Part shown: positions 43,170 to 54,760 of the stretch, one piece after another | How positions within the stretch are numbered: the first letter of the stretch is position 1 | Layout of the letters: every line of letters begins with the position of its first letter | Origin: Cryptomeria japonica | Lineage: Eukaryota; Streptophyta; Pinopsida; Cupressales; Cupressaceae | Assembly (NCBI RefSeq): GCF_030272615.1 | Contig: NC_081406.1 | Coordinates: 395,768,439 to 395,832,438, forward strand | Direction: 5' to 3' | DNA length: 64,000 nucleotides | The notes under the pieces: generated by a model | Told to the model about the DNA's origin: nothing | The model's input: the letters and a program-made list of their open reading frames with translations, nothing else | Database searches by the model: none | Position numbers and translations under genes: made by a program

Positions 43170-44650
43170 ATGCCCATTTTAACTAGAGCGCAGAGACGTA
43201 AGATCACAGAAATAGAAATAGAAACATTTGGAATAGCTGAAGATCATAGGAACATGGCATACAAAAGTGAAATACAAGAAGAGGACATAATAGATCAACA
43301 TATTAGAGAAATCAAACAAGATCCTGAATTTGATAAATTTATGGAGAAAATATTGGAGGGAGAAAAAGAAAAATACTTTCTAATGTGAGCAAAATCTGGT
43401 GCTACACTCCCCCAAGATTTTGATGTAAGCAATTTAGGACAAAGGAGAAGTGACTCTTTCCATGATAATGAATAAAATGAGGAGATTTTCGGTCACAAAA
43501 AGGATGACACATAAATTCCTGATAACACAAGAACTAATGAGGAAAATTTCATTCCCAAAAGGGATGATGTAGAAATTCTCAACAATGTCAAATCTAATGA
43601 GGACATAAGAAAGAGTCAAGATGATATAAGAAGAGATCAAGATCATACTAGAAATCAAACTCATGGTTATGCAAGAATAAAACATGTGGATAATCCTCTC
43701 ACAACTCTTACACAACAAATACAAACGCTACAAAAACTGATTCAAGATATGCAGAGAGGAACTGTTACAAGGTACTCGCTTCAAGAAATCTTTCCTTGCC
43801 CATTCGACAAAAATCTAAACATGATACCATTTCCTACATGTTGTGAAACTCCTAGATATGATAAACATAATGGAAGCACTGATCCCCAAGATCATATACG
43901 ATAATTTTGCACGATGAGTATGGAGTTTGCACATGAGGATACATAACTTATGAGGTTATTTCCAAAGAGCTTAAGTGGACTAGCTATGGAATGGTTCTCC
44001 AAACTCCCACCCGGAATCAAATCATTCATAGAATTGGTGGATAAGTTTGTTTCATAATACTCTTACAACATACAACATTAGGTCACAATGCTAGAATTAT
44101 GTAATACCAAACAAAAGAGTGGAGAAGTTTTGATGACATTTCTACAGAGATGGAGATGGTTAGCTTCACGATATCCTCGTACGATGCCAAAATATGAGAA
44201 AATGGACATATTCATCGATAATCTAAATGGACAAATGAGTTATCATCTAAAAATGCGATGTCATCCAAATTTTGAAAAGATGATTGATAATGGAATCGGA
44301 ATGGAGGAAGCTATGGTAAAGAAAGGTGCGTTGAAGCTATACAAAGAAGGAGTTAATCCTCCTAACAACAATACTAGTAACAACAACAATGATAAGCCCA
44401 AATTTTGGAATAGAAATCAAAATATCGTCAATGATGGGATAGTGGATAACAAAAAAATAAAACCAAAGCAACTGGTTTTCAATTTATCCAATCACTCAGC
44501 TGCAATGCAAAAGAACAACAATAACCAAAAATTAACTTTCAACAATTTCTTTTGAAGGAAATTTACAAATATTGGTGAACCACTTGGGTCAGCATTAATG
44601 ACGCTTCTCACAAACAAGTTGATTACTTTTCTAGAAGGAAGAAACTTATA
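43170..44650 (+). pseudogene. gag: Gag of element F
   Basis: It starts ATG with MPILTRAQRRKI. Open stretches in order are the N-terminal IEIETFGIAEDHRNMAYKSE, an acidic region, YSLQEIFPCPFDKNLNMIPF, YDKHNGSTDPQDHIR, LSGLAMEWFSKLPPGIKSF, LMTFLQRWRWLASRYPRTMP and IVNDGIVDNKKIKPKQLVFN. Stops occur near 43386, 43472, 43904, 43945, 44055 and 44080, mostly at Gln or Trp positions of the related Gags. Family: plant Retrotrans_gag. Confidence 0.88.
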
Positions 44651-45830
44651 ACCTCCCGATGAAACCCTCTTGGTGGAACGACAAACATTATTGCAATTTT
44701 CATCAAAACAAGGGACACCAAATGGACAATTGTCAGCGGTTGAAACATGTCATCCAAGATTTGATTGATAATGGAGTGATAATTGTGGATGGACATACGA
44801 CCAATGAATCTTACACAACTTTCAAAACTCTACTTCCTAACTATGAGAAGGGTGAATCATTAGTAGTACATAACAGTAAAGGTAAAGCAAAGGTGAACTA
44901 TGCTTATGCATATGACACTGTAGTAAATGTGATTGTGGTTAAAGAGAAACAACATCAAGAACCTGCTCATGCTATCACAAGAAACAAAACCAAAGTTGTT
45001 TTGTTGGGTCCTACAACTAACGCATCATCCACTTCAAAACAATATAGTCTAGTGGATCAACTACATAAAACTCTTGCGCAAATATCCATCTTAGAAATTT
45101 TAAGGCTTTCACCTGCACACAAAGAAATTTTAGAAAGAGCATTAGTAGATAAGACAATGTCCAAAGATCTTGATGTAGATCAATTCCAAACCATGGTGGG
45201 ACACCTCACCACCCCTCACTTCTTATCATTCACTGAAGAAGACGACATGTCCTTGCAACATCCCCATAACACTCCCTTGCATATTGAAGTCCTCATTCAT
45301 AAGACACGCGTTAAAGGTGTCTGAATAGATGGGGGATCTAGCTTAAACATTTTCTCATTAAGTCTTGTTCGTGCTCTAGGTTATTCTGAAGATGCAATTG
45401 ATCCCCATAAAAAGATCACAATCAAAGAATATGATGAAGAAGAGTGTTCCTCCAAAGGAATTATGGTATTACCCATTAGAGTGGGACCCTTGCAGAAGGA
45501 CACAGCATGCCAAGTTCTAGACTTGGACTTATCATACAACATACTTTTGGGAAGACCATGGATACATGACATACAAGATATTCCATCAATATATCATCAG
45601 TACTTGAAGTTTCCATACAATGGGCAAGAAATCACAATCTCAATAGATTCAAATCCATTCCAGTACTATAGTAATCTAAAATCGGCTCAAGAGGTCATTA
45701 TTCCACATAATAGGGAGGCATCGTCTTCAAACACACAATCCAAGGAAAAATCATTTGCCTCAATTTTGTCAAGTATGGAAAAACAAATGCAGCTAAGAGA
45801 TCGAGGGAACAAATAATATTCACTATCATG
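44651..45830 (+). pseudogene. Nucleocapsid-like region and protease of element F
   Basis: The zinc motif reads HYCNFHQNKGHQMDNCQRLK (C-x2-H-x4-H-x4-C). The linker runs to LPHNTPLHIEVL-type sequence, and protease follows with V-stop-IDGGSSLNIFS (a TGA directly before the catalytic motif), KEYDEEECSSKGIMVLPIRV and [15 protein letters not shown]. Compared with C, the region includes the whole Gag-protease connection C has lost. It ends at a TAA near 45814. Confidence 0.85.
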
Positions 45831-46860
45831 ATTACCACTTTCTCCTAAATCCTATTGAAAACCATCAAACTCTTAACAACAACCAATTGTAAAACATCTC
45901 CCAATATTTGATGGAGCATTTGTTAGTGATGGGACCTTATCAGAGGAAACAAAGGACAAAGATATGCTACAATGGCTATACAAGGATGAAGAATTCCAAC
46001 AAAGGATCAATAATGTCAGATTACCTACAACAAAATATGGAAAAGGATTTAACATCCTTTAGAAAATGGGATACATTGGAACAAGCCCTGTAGGAAAAAG
46101 AAAAGAAGGTATCTCAGAACTTATACAACCTCATACTCAGTAGGCTACAGACAAATCAAGCTTAGGGTATGGACAAGTTACTCTACTAGAGGACACATCT
46201 TCTAGGCAACAAAAAGATTAACATGATAACAGACAAGAGCAACTTGTAATTGAAAGGGAAGAAAAATCTGCCAAAAAATGAGAACAAGCAAACATAAAAT
46301 GGCAAAATAAGAAAGCTCCTAATCAATAGGAAAAACAAACTAAAGGCACTTCCCAAGAAGAGTTAACTCCTAATCAAAATAGACACGAAGCTGGTACAAA
46401 TCAAGGAGAGCTGATAGCAAGGTTGACAAAACTCAATATTAGTCTAGAGTAAGATGAATATGAGAGAAGAAAAGATATAGCAAGAAAAACAAAAGAAACA
46501 AATCAAATGCTATATGAACAAATCTGCAGATTGCAAGCTGCAAGTGAGACAGATTCTAATGAATGGGAATGGGATTCTTATCATTCTGAACAATCAGCTG
46601 AAGAAAATTTCTTTGAAGAAGGTGTAGGTGTCGATGTAGTTCATGTGTATGCAGGAACTAGCCCACTTGAATTAGATCACATTCGGTTGACTTGGAATTA
46701 ATCGAGGATGATCAGGAGCTACTTGTGAGAGGTCATTCTGATGAGAGTGTCGTTCTAGACATTGAAATACATATCGAAAACTTTGACATGTCTATCATGA
46801 CCCTTAATACCTTTGAAGCATCTCAACCTAAGGACCCCTTACCTCTAATCCATCATGAAC
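45831..46860 (+). pseudogene. G-patch and acidic linker of element F
   Basis: At about 46027-46130 the frame reads TTKYGKGFNIL, stop, KMGYIGTSPVGKRKEGISEL: G-patch-type glycine spacing as in element D, with some glycines lost. Before it is VSDGTLSEETKDKDMLQWLY, corresponding to D's VDEIEEDVVLKWLF. After it come Gln/Glu-rich sequence and an acidic stretch (EWEWDSYHSEQSAEENFFEE) ending near 46700. Many stops. The segment at 45840-46620 is what element C lacks. Confidence 0.7.
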
Positions 46861-48456
46861 TTATTGCCTAGGAAAATGAAAGACATACTGCCATCGATAC
46901 CTTTCCTAGCCATATCCTTATATCTTAATGCAACCGAACCCACAACAACTTCCACCAGGGATTTCAACAACACATCTTCCAGTCAACTGGGTGCCAAATC
47001 TCCCAGTCGCAAAAGTGAAAATAAAGAAAACAATATCTAATGTTGAAAACCATTTATTGGCAACATTAGAATAAGAAAAAGTAAAAAGAAAGGACTCATC
47101 TAACGGTGAAAACCTCCTCGAGGCGCCGAAAGATGCGAGATTTGACAACTTACCTGAATATTATCGAGAAAGGTCATCCATATTGATCGAACTAACAGAG
47201 GCAGTTAACATTGGGACAACAAAGCAACAAAATATTCTACATCCAGCAACCTCCCTATCAGAACAAGAAAAGCAAAAATATATGGAATTCTTCAAAAGAT
47301 GGCAAATCATTTTTGCCTAGTCATAAACAGACATGCAAGGTTTGGATCCAGATATTATTATGCATCACTTAAATGTCAGTCTAGGAGCCAAACCAGTTAA
47401 ACAGAAATTGAGAAAGATGCATCCTCATATAGCTCTCCTTGTCAAACAAGAACTGAAGAAATTACTGGACATGGGATTCATCAGATATGTAGCATATCCC
47501 CAATGGGTATCAAACATAGTTCTTATTTCCAAACTGGATAAAAGTATCAGAGTATGCATAGACTTCAGAGATCTCAATAATGCATGTCCAAAGGATGACT
47601 TTCCTTTGCCTAATATTGACATCATTATGGATTTAATTGTTGGACATTCCTTGTTCTCTCTAATGGATGGCTTCTTAGGATATAATCAGATTAAAATAGC
47701 TCTAGAAGATCAAGAAAAGACAACTTTCAAATGTCCATGGGGTACTTTTTGTTGGAACGTCATGCCATTTGGATTAAAGAATGTAGATGCTACATATCAA
47801 AGAGCCATGACAACAATATCCCGTGACATGATGCATACATTCATGGAAGACTATGTGGATGACATATTGGCAAAATCATACAACAGAGAAGAACATTTAG
47901 AAATATTGGAAAAGATCTTTGACTAGTTAGAACAATACAAGCTAAGGCTCAATCCAAAGAAATGTGTCTTTGGTGTTACTTCAGGTAAGCTATTGAGATA
48001 CATTGTTTCAACTAGAGGTATCAAAGTAGATCCAGCCAAGGTCACAACAATCATGGAAATGGCATCTCCCAGGAATATCAATCAACAAATCACTCCAAGG
48101 AAGACTGCAGTCAATCAGAAGATTTGTTGCTCAGCTAGCAGATAAATGTCAACCATTTACTTATTTGTTGTACAAGAATGTTAATTTCAAGTGGGACCAT
48201 CAATGTGAAGAAGCATTTAATAAAATCAAGGAATATCTCATGCAACCACCACTCCTAATGTCACCAATTCAAGGAAAGTCATTGTTACTATATGTATCAA
48301 CCACATAAGTATCATTAGGAGTTCTGCTCGCACAACAGGATAATGAAAGAAGAGAATGAGCTAACCACTACATCAACAGAACATTAGTGGGATACGAGAT
48401 CAACTATTCATCAACATAAAAAGCATGCTTGGTGGTAGTATTTTCTTCTCAAAAAA
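46861..48456 (+). pseudogene. pol: RT and start of RNase H, element F
   Basis: The pre-RT linker (YYRERSSILIELTEAVNIGT) is followed by an open RT frame from MQGLDPDIIMHHLNVSLGAK to beyond the catalytic YVDD (47852-47863). Other motifs are FRDLNNACPKDDFPLPNIDI and SLMDGFLGYNQIKIALEDQ. A stop follows IFD at 47924. A frameshift near 48090 (NINQ-QITPRK) and another in an A run near 48450 break the thumb/RNase H part. RNase H reads LYVSTT, stop, VSLGVLLAQQ, again without the first Asp. Confidence 0.88.
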
Positions 48457-49090
48457 TTGAGACACTATCTATTCTCTCACTCCATCAAGTTGATTGCTAA
48501 AATCAATCCACTAAAGTATTTTCTCAACAAGGCAACATTAACAAAAAGATTAGCAAAATGGATTATGATCCTAAGCGAGTTTGACATTGAGTATGTGGAT
48601 AGAAAAACTATCAAGGGGCAAGTCATTGCAAACCAACTAGTAGAGGAACCACTTCAATATGATCATCCTTTATACATTGAATTTACAGATGTTGATATCC
48701 TAACGGTCACCACAAAGACATGGCAATTGTACTTTGACGGTTCATATACATAGCATGGATCAGAAGCAGGCATTCTATTCATCATGCCACAAGGTCATAC
48801 AATTCCAAAGGCATACAAATTAAGCTTTCCATGTACCAATAACACAATGAAATATGAAACTTTGGTCACAGGAATCAAAATGGCCATAGAATGGAACATT
48901 ACACAACTTCAAGTCTTTGGAAACTCTCTGATCATCATCAATCAAATCAATGACAATTATCAAACAAAGGATGAAAAGCTAATTCCTTATAAGAAGATGG
49001 TTGATGATGTCAAGAAGTACTTTGTCAAAATAAATTTTGAGTAGATTCCAAGGAATGACAACTAAGCAACATATGTCATGGCAACACTTG
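48457..49090 (+). pseudogene. pol: RNase H end and second RNase H of element F
   Basis: MRHYLFSHSIKLIAKINPLK through DIEYVDRKTIKGQVIANQLV completes the first RNase H and connection. The archaeal-type domain follows: LYFDGSYT (first Asp), TAG, HGSEAGILF, SFPCTNNTMKYETLV (Glu), LQVFGNSLIII (Asp of GDS changed to Asn) and a last Asp in ATYVMAT-type sequence changed from AADAMA. Two of four catalytic positions therefore look lost. Confidence 0.85.
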
Positions 49091-50468
49091 CTTCTCTACT
49101 TCAGACACAAGAAAATCAAGAGCATTATGAATTCCTAATGGAAGAGTTGTTTTACCCTCCTCATAATTGTCCTGATTCCCAAACTATCTATCACCTTATT
49201 GGGAATGATTCCTCCCACTATGGCCAAATTTATACATACTTGAAAGATAACACCCTCCTTCCTAACTTGTCAAAAACCAAAAGAGAAATTTCATCTGCCA
49301 GTCTTCCCATTATACTCTTGTCGCGGATACCCTTTTTAAATGAGGTCTGGATGGTACTCTTTTAAGATGTATCAAGCAAGAAGAATCTGAGAAGGCCTTA
49401 AATAAAGTCCATAACAACATTTGTGGCACTCATTCAAGTGGTCTTACCCTTTCGAAAAAACTCATACGCTTGGGCTATCATTGGCCAACAATGGAACAAG
49501 ATTCTTTTCATATAGCTAAAACATGCAAATAATGTCAAATCCATGGAAATTTAATTCATGCACCAGCACAAGAACTTCATGCTTTGGCAACATCATGGCC
49601 TTTCTACCAATGGGGTCTTGATCTAGTATGAAAGATAAATCCTCCTTCATCCAATGGTCACAAATTCATCCTTATAGCTACAAAATATTTCACAAAATGG
49701 ATTGAGGCAGTACCTCTCACAAATATCACAGGAAAACAAATTGTTGCACTTATCTTGAACTACATCATAGGTCGATATGGCATACCCATGACCATTATCA
49801 CTGATAATGGGTGATCATTCAAGAATCGGGATGTACAAGAGCTATGTGATAAATTCAAGATCCAACACAGATTCTCCACACCCTACTATCCACAAGGGAA
49901 TGGACAAGTAGAAGCATCAAATAAAACTATTCTGAAAATCCTCAAAAAGATAGTGAATGATGTTGAAAAAGATTGGCATGTTCAATTGAACCTTTCTCTA
50001 TGGGCCTACCATACCAGTATCCACATACCAATAGGCACCACACCTTTCTCTCTTGTCTATGGATCAGAAGCAATACTACGAATATAAATAGAGATAACTT
50101 CTCTATGAGTATCATTAAAAGGCCTTATCCCAGATGAAGAACGAGTATCTAGACTGCAAGAGTTAGAGTTGATCCATGAATGAAGACAAAATGTCTTTGA
50201 TCATCTAAAGGTGTATCAGAAAAGAATGTACCAAATTTATAATCACAAGGTCAAACTAAGAGCTTTTCAAGTTGGAGAACTAGTACTAAAGGAAAATCCA
50301 AGAAACCAGTCAGATCGAGAAAAGAAAGGGAAGTTTGAACCAAACTGGTTGGGTTTGTTTGTGGTCACAGCAGCATTTGGGTTAGGAGTCTATCAGCTAT
50401 CAATGCCAGATGGAGATTGACTTGAGGAACCCATCAATAGCATGCATCTGAAGAAGTTTTATGTCTAA
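49091..50468 (+). pseudogene. pol: Integrase and pol C-terminus of element F
   Basis: After YLKDNTLLPNLS the frame shifts near 49290-49350. The zinc site survives as HNNICGTHSSG, LGYHWPTMEQD and CK-stop-CQ. The core has WGLDLV (Asp), ITDNG (Asp) and NGQVEASNK (Glu), so D-D-E is intact apart from stops. LWAYHTSIHIPIGTTPF and FSLVYGSEAIL follow. The GPY/F end KFEPNWLGLFVVTAAF leads to MHLKKFYV and TAA at 50466-50468. Confidence 0.88.
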
Positions 50469-50650
50469 AAAAGCAGAAAAATCAAAAATAGTTAAAAAGC
50501 AGAAAATCCAAAAAAAAAAGTGCAAAAGCAGAAAAAATCCAAAAAAAGTGAACAAGCAGAAAAATCCAAAAAAGTGAAAAATCAGAAAATATAAAAACAA
50601 CGAAAACAGAGAAAAAAATCAAATATGAGAAAAAGTGCAATAAAAACAGA
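50469..50650 (+). repeat. Purine-rich short repeats right after pol (element F)
   Basis: About seven irregular copies of AAAAAGCAGAAAAATCCAAAA begin at the pol stop codon. They are the counterpart of 14680-14840 in C. This stretch lies where the sequence changes from coding to 3' UTR in three elements. Confidence 0.8.
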
Positions 50651-52202
50651 TGGTGAAAACCTGACAACAAGCGCTATCTATTAGCTAGCTCTTCCATAAA
50701 TAAGCCCTTGTACATATGCAGGCATTGCAGGTGATTTCTCACCATGGTTTGGATCATTGGGTATATCATAATAAATTTGTTTCTAGGCTTGGGGAAAAAT
50801 CCTACACCTACCTAGGGGCAAATTATTCCATTGTTTTGAGCTTAATCAAATAGGTAGAACAACAGTCAGCCAACACTTTCCAAGCAAAATTGAGACACAT
50901 CCAATGTTGAACACAAGATCAATTTGTCAACCATCAAACTATCACATGTTAGTCCAAGCACATCACACACATATCGATGGATAATATCTTTTGACTAATG
51001 ATTTTAACACTTTTATTCAACTTGTCTATCTTAATTTTTCGCTATCATGATTTCTGAGTAACTCCAGGATGTCTTTGACTAGAGGAACAAGGAATGAACA
51101 TGATATTTTTATTGTTTGTTGTCTGTAAATTAATCATTAATATATGCAAATTTGTCTCGGGACATGATCATTGGAGTATCATAGAAGACATTTTCGATTT
51201 GCATATAGAAATGGTTAATACTGCTTGTTTTACACAAGCAACACTTAGGTCATATTGGTTTAATTATACCTTGATGCTTGTGCTAACTTGCCATATCAAA
51301 ATCTAGGAAAGTAGTGCTTAGGTCATCTTGGTTTAATTATACCATCTTGTTTGCACTCACTTCCCATATTCTTAAAATCTCAATGATGACAAAAAGAAAT
51401 AACCCAGTGACTGGTTCGATCGCAGCATTGCATTTCATTTGCATTTTCATTTGCATTTTAGCTTGCATTACATTCTTGCATAGGATCACAAAAGCTCATC
51501 TTATCCAAGGCCAAATCTATCATAGGAATCATCAATGTATTATCATAGGTGTATACACAATCAGAACGATGACTCATCTCTCTCCAGACGTTGTCAACCC
51601 AAAGCGAATCTTATGCTACTCCCTCGAATGTGCCAACATCATCGCATCTAAATCTTCCTGCAATAGGATATCAACAAAATGTCCATTCTTTATCTAATCA
51701 ATCTTATCAATTCTATAAATCCATCTCATCTAATCCATTCTATCATGTCTTATACATGATGTATCCTTCCTAGAACCAAACATTTTGGTCAAGTCTTATA
51801 TAGGATATATCATTCCTAAAACCAACCACTTTGATCATCTTTGTCTTATACAGGAGGTGTCATTCTTGAACCCAGACTTGATCTCAATCTCATCAATCTA
51901 ATCAATCTTATTAATTCAATCAAACTCTAGCAATCATCAAATCAAGCATCACATCACAATGATCGAAGAACTCACACTTTCATCAATCAACGTTGCAGAA
52001 ATCAAATCATTTCTAATCAGGAAATCAATTTCGCAAGAATTCAAACACTCCAAAGGTCAATTATCTCAATTGATCTCCCAAGGGGGCGTCATCGTATCAC
52101 AATTTAACAATCGATGGTTGGGGCATCCTATCGAACCAATATCACATCAACATCATCAAATTGAGATTGTTCTTTGAACCAATGTGTTATCACACCTCGC
52201 TT
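50651..52202 (+). other. 3' UTR of element F
   Basis: Collinear with C's 3' UTR: GATGGTGAAAACCTGACAAC, TGTCTCGGGACATGATCATT-like block with a 70-codon frame (51094-51306), paired 73-bp repeats (TTAGGTCAT.TTGGTTTAAT at 51245 and 51318), ATTTGCATTTTCATTTGC repeats near 51440, the triple hairpin repeat at 51747-51877 and AT-rich sequence to the PPT. No recognised protein. Confidence 0.75.
51747..51877 (+). repeat. Triple hairpin repeat in the element F 3' UTR
   Basis: Arms and loops: CATGA/TCCTA (51755-51759, 51768-51772; not complementary), TAGGA/TCCTA (51801-51805, 51814-51818; perfect) and CAGGA/TCTTG (51851-51855, 51864-51868; one G-U pair). Each is preceded by GTCTTATA and followed by (A/G)AAC(C). 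Loop length is eight in all. Confidence 0.85.
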
Positions 52203-52217
52203 CAAAGAGGGGCAAAA
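52203..52217 (+). promoter_or_regulatory. Polypurine tract of element F
   Basis: CAAAGAGGGGCAAAA directly precedes TGTATACACC, the LTR start. The same run is present in elements C and E. Confidence 0.88.
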
Positions 52218-53375
52218 TGTATACACCTAAAAATTGTTTGAAGATAATTAATTAAATAAGCAGTTATTTAATTAATCCCCCTTCCCAATTTAATTGAATT
52301 CATTGCAATTTGATTAAATTCCCCCATTCATCTACTTATAAATAAATCTAAGGATTTATTCATTAAGTTCATTTCAATAGTCCCCTTTGATTAATTAATC
52401 TAAATTGATTAATCCTCCCCCCCCCATTAAATTCATTTCTTCTAATCCCCTAATTAATAAAAACAAATGAATTTATGAGTTGTTGAAAGTTAATTAGCCT
52501 TTTCCTATTATTTGAATTTTTAAATTTGGATTCCCCAGATGCCTCCTAACTTCTAACCACCTAACCTAACCACCCCCTAACCTAACCCATTCCACCTAAT
52601 CCTGGGTTTAACTAACCCTATCCTCTTGCACATCCTAACCTCCTTATCCTAACCTCCTATGGGTTGGATATTCTCCCCTTGAGACACATGGCACTTTTAC
52701 CTCATGTCTCTTCCCTTGGACACTTGCCCTCTTGTGAGCAATGTTCCTTGACACTTGTCACCACAAAGATGGCAAGTGTCCCTCCCTCCAACCTCTTCTC
52801 CAACCTCCAATTTGACCCTTGATATATTTAGACTCAATTTTGACTGTTGATTCCTGCCACCTCACCCTTGACCTTGGAAATCCTATAAATATCCTTCATT
52901 TTGGAGCACAAAGGATCCCATCTCAAGCATTGTTATTATAGGAATATCATTTCTTGCATTCTAGTTTAGCATTGTTATCATTTATTGCATCTTAGATCTA
53001 GCTTAATTTGATCATCTTCTAGCATAATTTCTTAATCATATAGTATAATCAATCTCTCATCTAGCTTAATTGCATGTATTATTTAGCATAATCATGCATA
53101 TCATTAGCATAATTAGCTTCTTGGATCAATCTAGCTTAATCATGCATTCATCTAGTTTGCACATCATATCATTTTAAATCCTTCGTCTTGGTGTAGTCAA
53201 GTCATTGGGATTTCTCATCTAGATCTGAGAGAAAAACCACACTCGCATCTCTTATGAGGCAATAGGTCACTTTGCCATGGTTTATCTTTCATTTGATTTC
53301 AATTTTCTAACCATGCTTGTAATGATCTATTGAGTGTTTGTGTTGCATTTACAGGTACCCCACTTCACACTCACA
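52218..53375 (+). repeat. 3' LTR of element F
   Basis: Complete, 1,158 bp, TGTATACACC ... CACTCACA. It aligns from 52250 onward with 40001-41128. TATAAATATCC is at 52884. The first ~32 bases have no partner only because the 5' LTR start is in the gap. ATAGG (53376-53380) is the target-site duplication candidate. Confidence 0.92.
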
Positions 53376-53660
53376 ATAGGGGCCTATTGTACAAACCCTC
53401 TGTTAGACTTAGTAAGATTGAGTATTTGAAACGAAGTATCCATCAAGTCAACAACATCAACCTATCCAAACTAAAACTTTGATCACTCATGTGACCATCC
53501 CTTGTCACTTGAAAAAAAGAAGCTTATTCAAAGGAAACGAGTCCTAGCCTAAATCAAGATCAAGATATCATGGATCTCCAATCTAATCCCATTTTTTATC
53601 AAGATCCCACCTATAAAGAATCTTATGATGATACCCTAAGTTTTTGGTATTCTATGCATG
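53376..53660. other. Short unassigned flank between F and the G gag
   Basis: The plus strand has a short open stretch (QDIMDLQSNPIFYQDPTYKE, then SYDDTLSFWYSMHDVPLA) of unknown origin. The Gag of element G on the minus strand stops matching other Gags around 53670, right after LGGQA, so a second break lies there in addition to the F insertion. Nothing further is recognised. Confidence 0.4.
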
Positions 53661-54760
53661 ATGTCCCCTTGGCTTGTCCACCTAAATTCAGTGGAAATAA
53701 TCTCATGAAGTAGGAATCTTCTTTTGCCACCTCTATACAAGCCATGAAAAATTCTCTAATGTGTGCCTTAGGATCTCCTTTTCCTCTATACTTGTCAAAC
53801 TTAGGTACCACAAAATGAGGAGGAAAAGGAGGCATTAGTATGCTTCTATCATATGGATAAGGACATATGTCATGAATGGTGTAGTCCTTTGTTGGTGTTT
53901 GCATACTTTCTATTTGTATTTGCAATTCCTTAATCTTTTGTTGTAAATCACTAGGTGGTGCTTTGTCTCTTTGAGATATTCCCATGCTTGAGCCACCAAG
54001 AGGAGGAGGAATGTAGTGCATGCAAGGGTGGTATTGATCATATATATGCTCTGGGGGGAGGAATGTAGTTATTGTATGGACCACCTAGTATGGTGTTATA
54101 ATAAGGAACATTAGGCCTAGGATGATTGTATGTACCTTGGCCATGAGCATAATTGGTATTGTAAGCATGATCTTGAGTGTTTCCACTAAACCTAGCATGT
54201 GGTCTTCTTGTGTAGGTATCATCATGATCTTGTGTATTCTCTTGCTATTGGGTATGATAATTGGTATTCCTTTGTCCTTATAATGTATGTGCATAGGGTT
54301 GTTCATGACTATTTCTAGCATCATTGGTATAAGCATGAGTATTAGTCACTTAGGGTTTTTGAAATAAGGATGAAGGTGACTCGGGCATGGTACAGTCACA
54401 TCTATTTCCACCATCTTTTCCATTAGCTTGATTGGGATCCTCTTCCAAAATTTGTGTGACATCAAATTCATGGGGTAATCTTTTACCACTTTGTATTAAC
54501 ATGTGTAAAAAGTGTTGGCAATCTCTTCTCATAATCGTTTCAACCAATCTATCAAATCACTCATCAGACATGGTGTCTTGAATATCTATGGTAGTAAATG
54601 ACTCATTGTCATATTCTTGTGTGTTATTATGATTTTCAAAGGATCGTGAGTTGTCAAATTCTTCCTCATCAAATTCATATATTTCCACATTTAGAGATCT
54701 TTGAGCTTCTTTGACTTGTCTCCTAGACCTTTGTGAACAGATTTCAACAATGAAATAACC
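53661..54760 (-). pseudogene. gag: Gag N-terminal half of element G
   Basis: Minus-strand stretches in order: FDRLVETIMRRDCQHFLHML, IQSGKRLPHEFDVTQIL (corresponding to the AREK.DYFLELAKQGAKLP of D), a Tyr/Met-rich low-complexity part, LQQKIKELQIQIESMQT, YTIHDICPYPYDRSILMPPF, KFDKYRGKGDPKAHIREFFM, FPLNLGGQA. The EWF that should follow is missing. The frames shift near 54085 and 54350. It resembles the Gags of D and F, so G is probably Tat-like too. Confidence 0.75.

Larger units (their letters stand above)
40001..53375 (+). mobile_element. Tat-lineage gypsy element F, almost full length
   Basis: The plus-strand element has both LTRs, PBS, leader, gag, nucleocapsid/protease, G-patch, linker, RT, two RNase H domains, integrase, 3' UTR and PPT. 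Its coding region has many stops (TAG, TGA, TAA) and at least three frameshifts, so it is inactive. The LTRs agree closely, with roughly a few percent difference by eye. LTR, PBS, leader and 3' UTR are of the same family as element C. It sits in the gag region of element G. Confidence 0.92.
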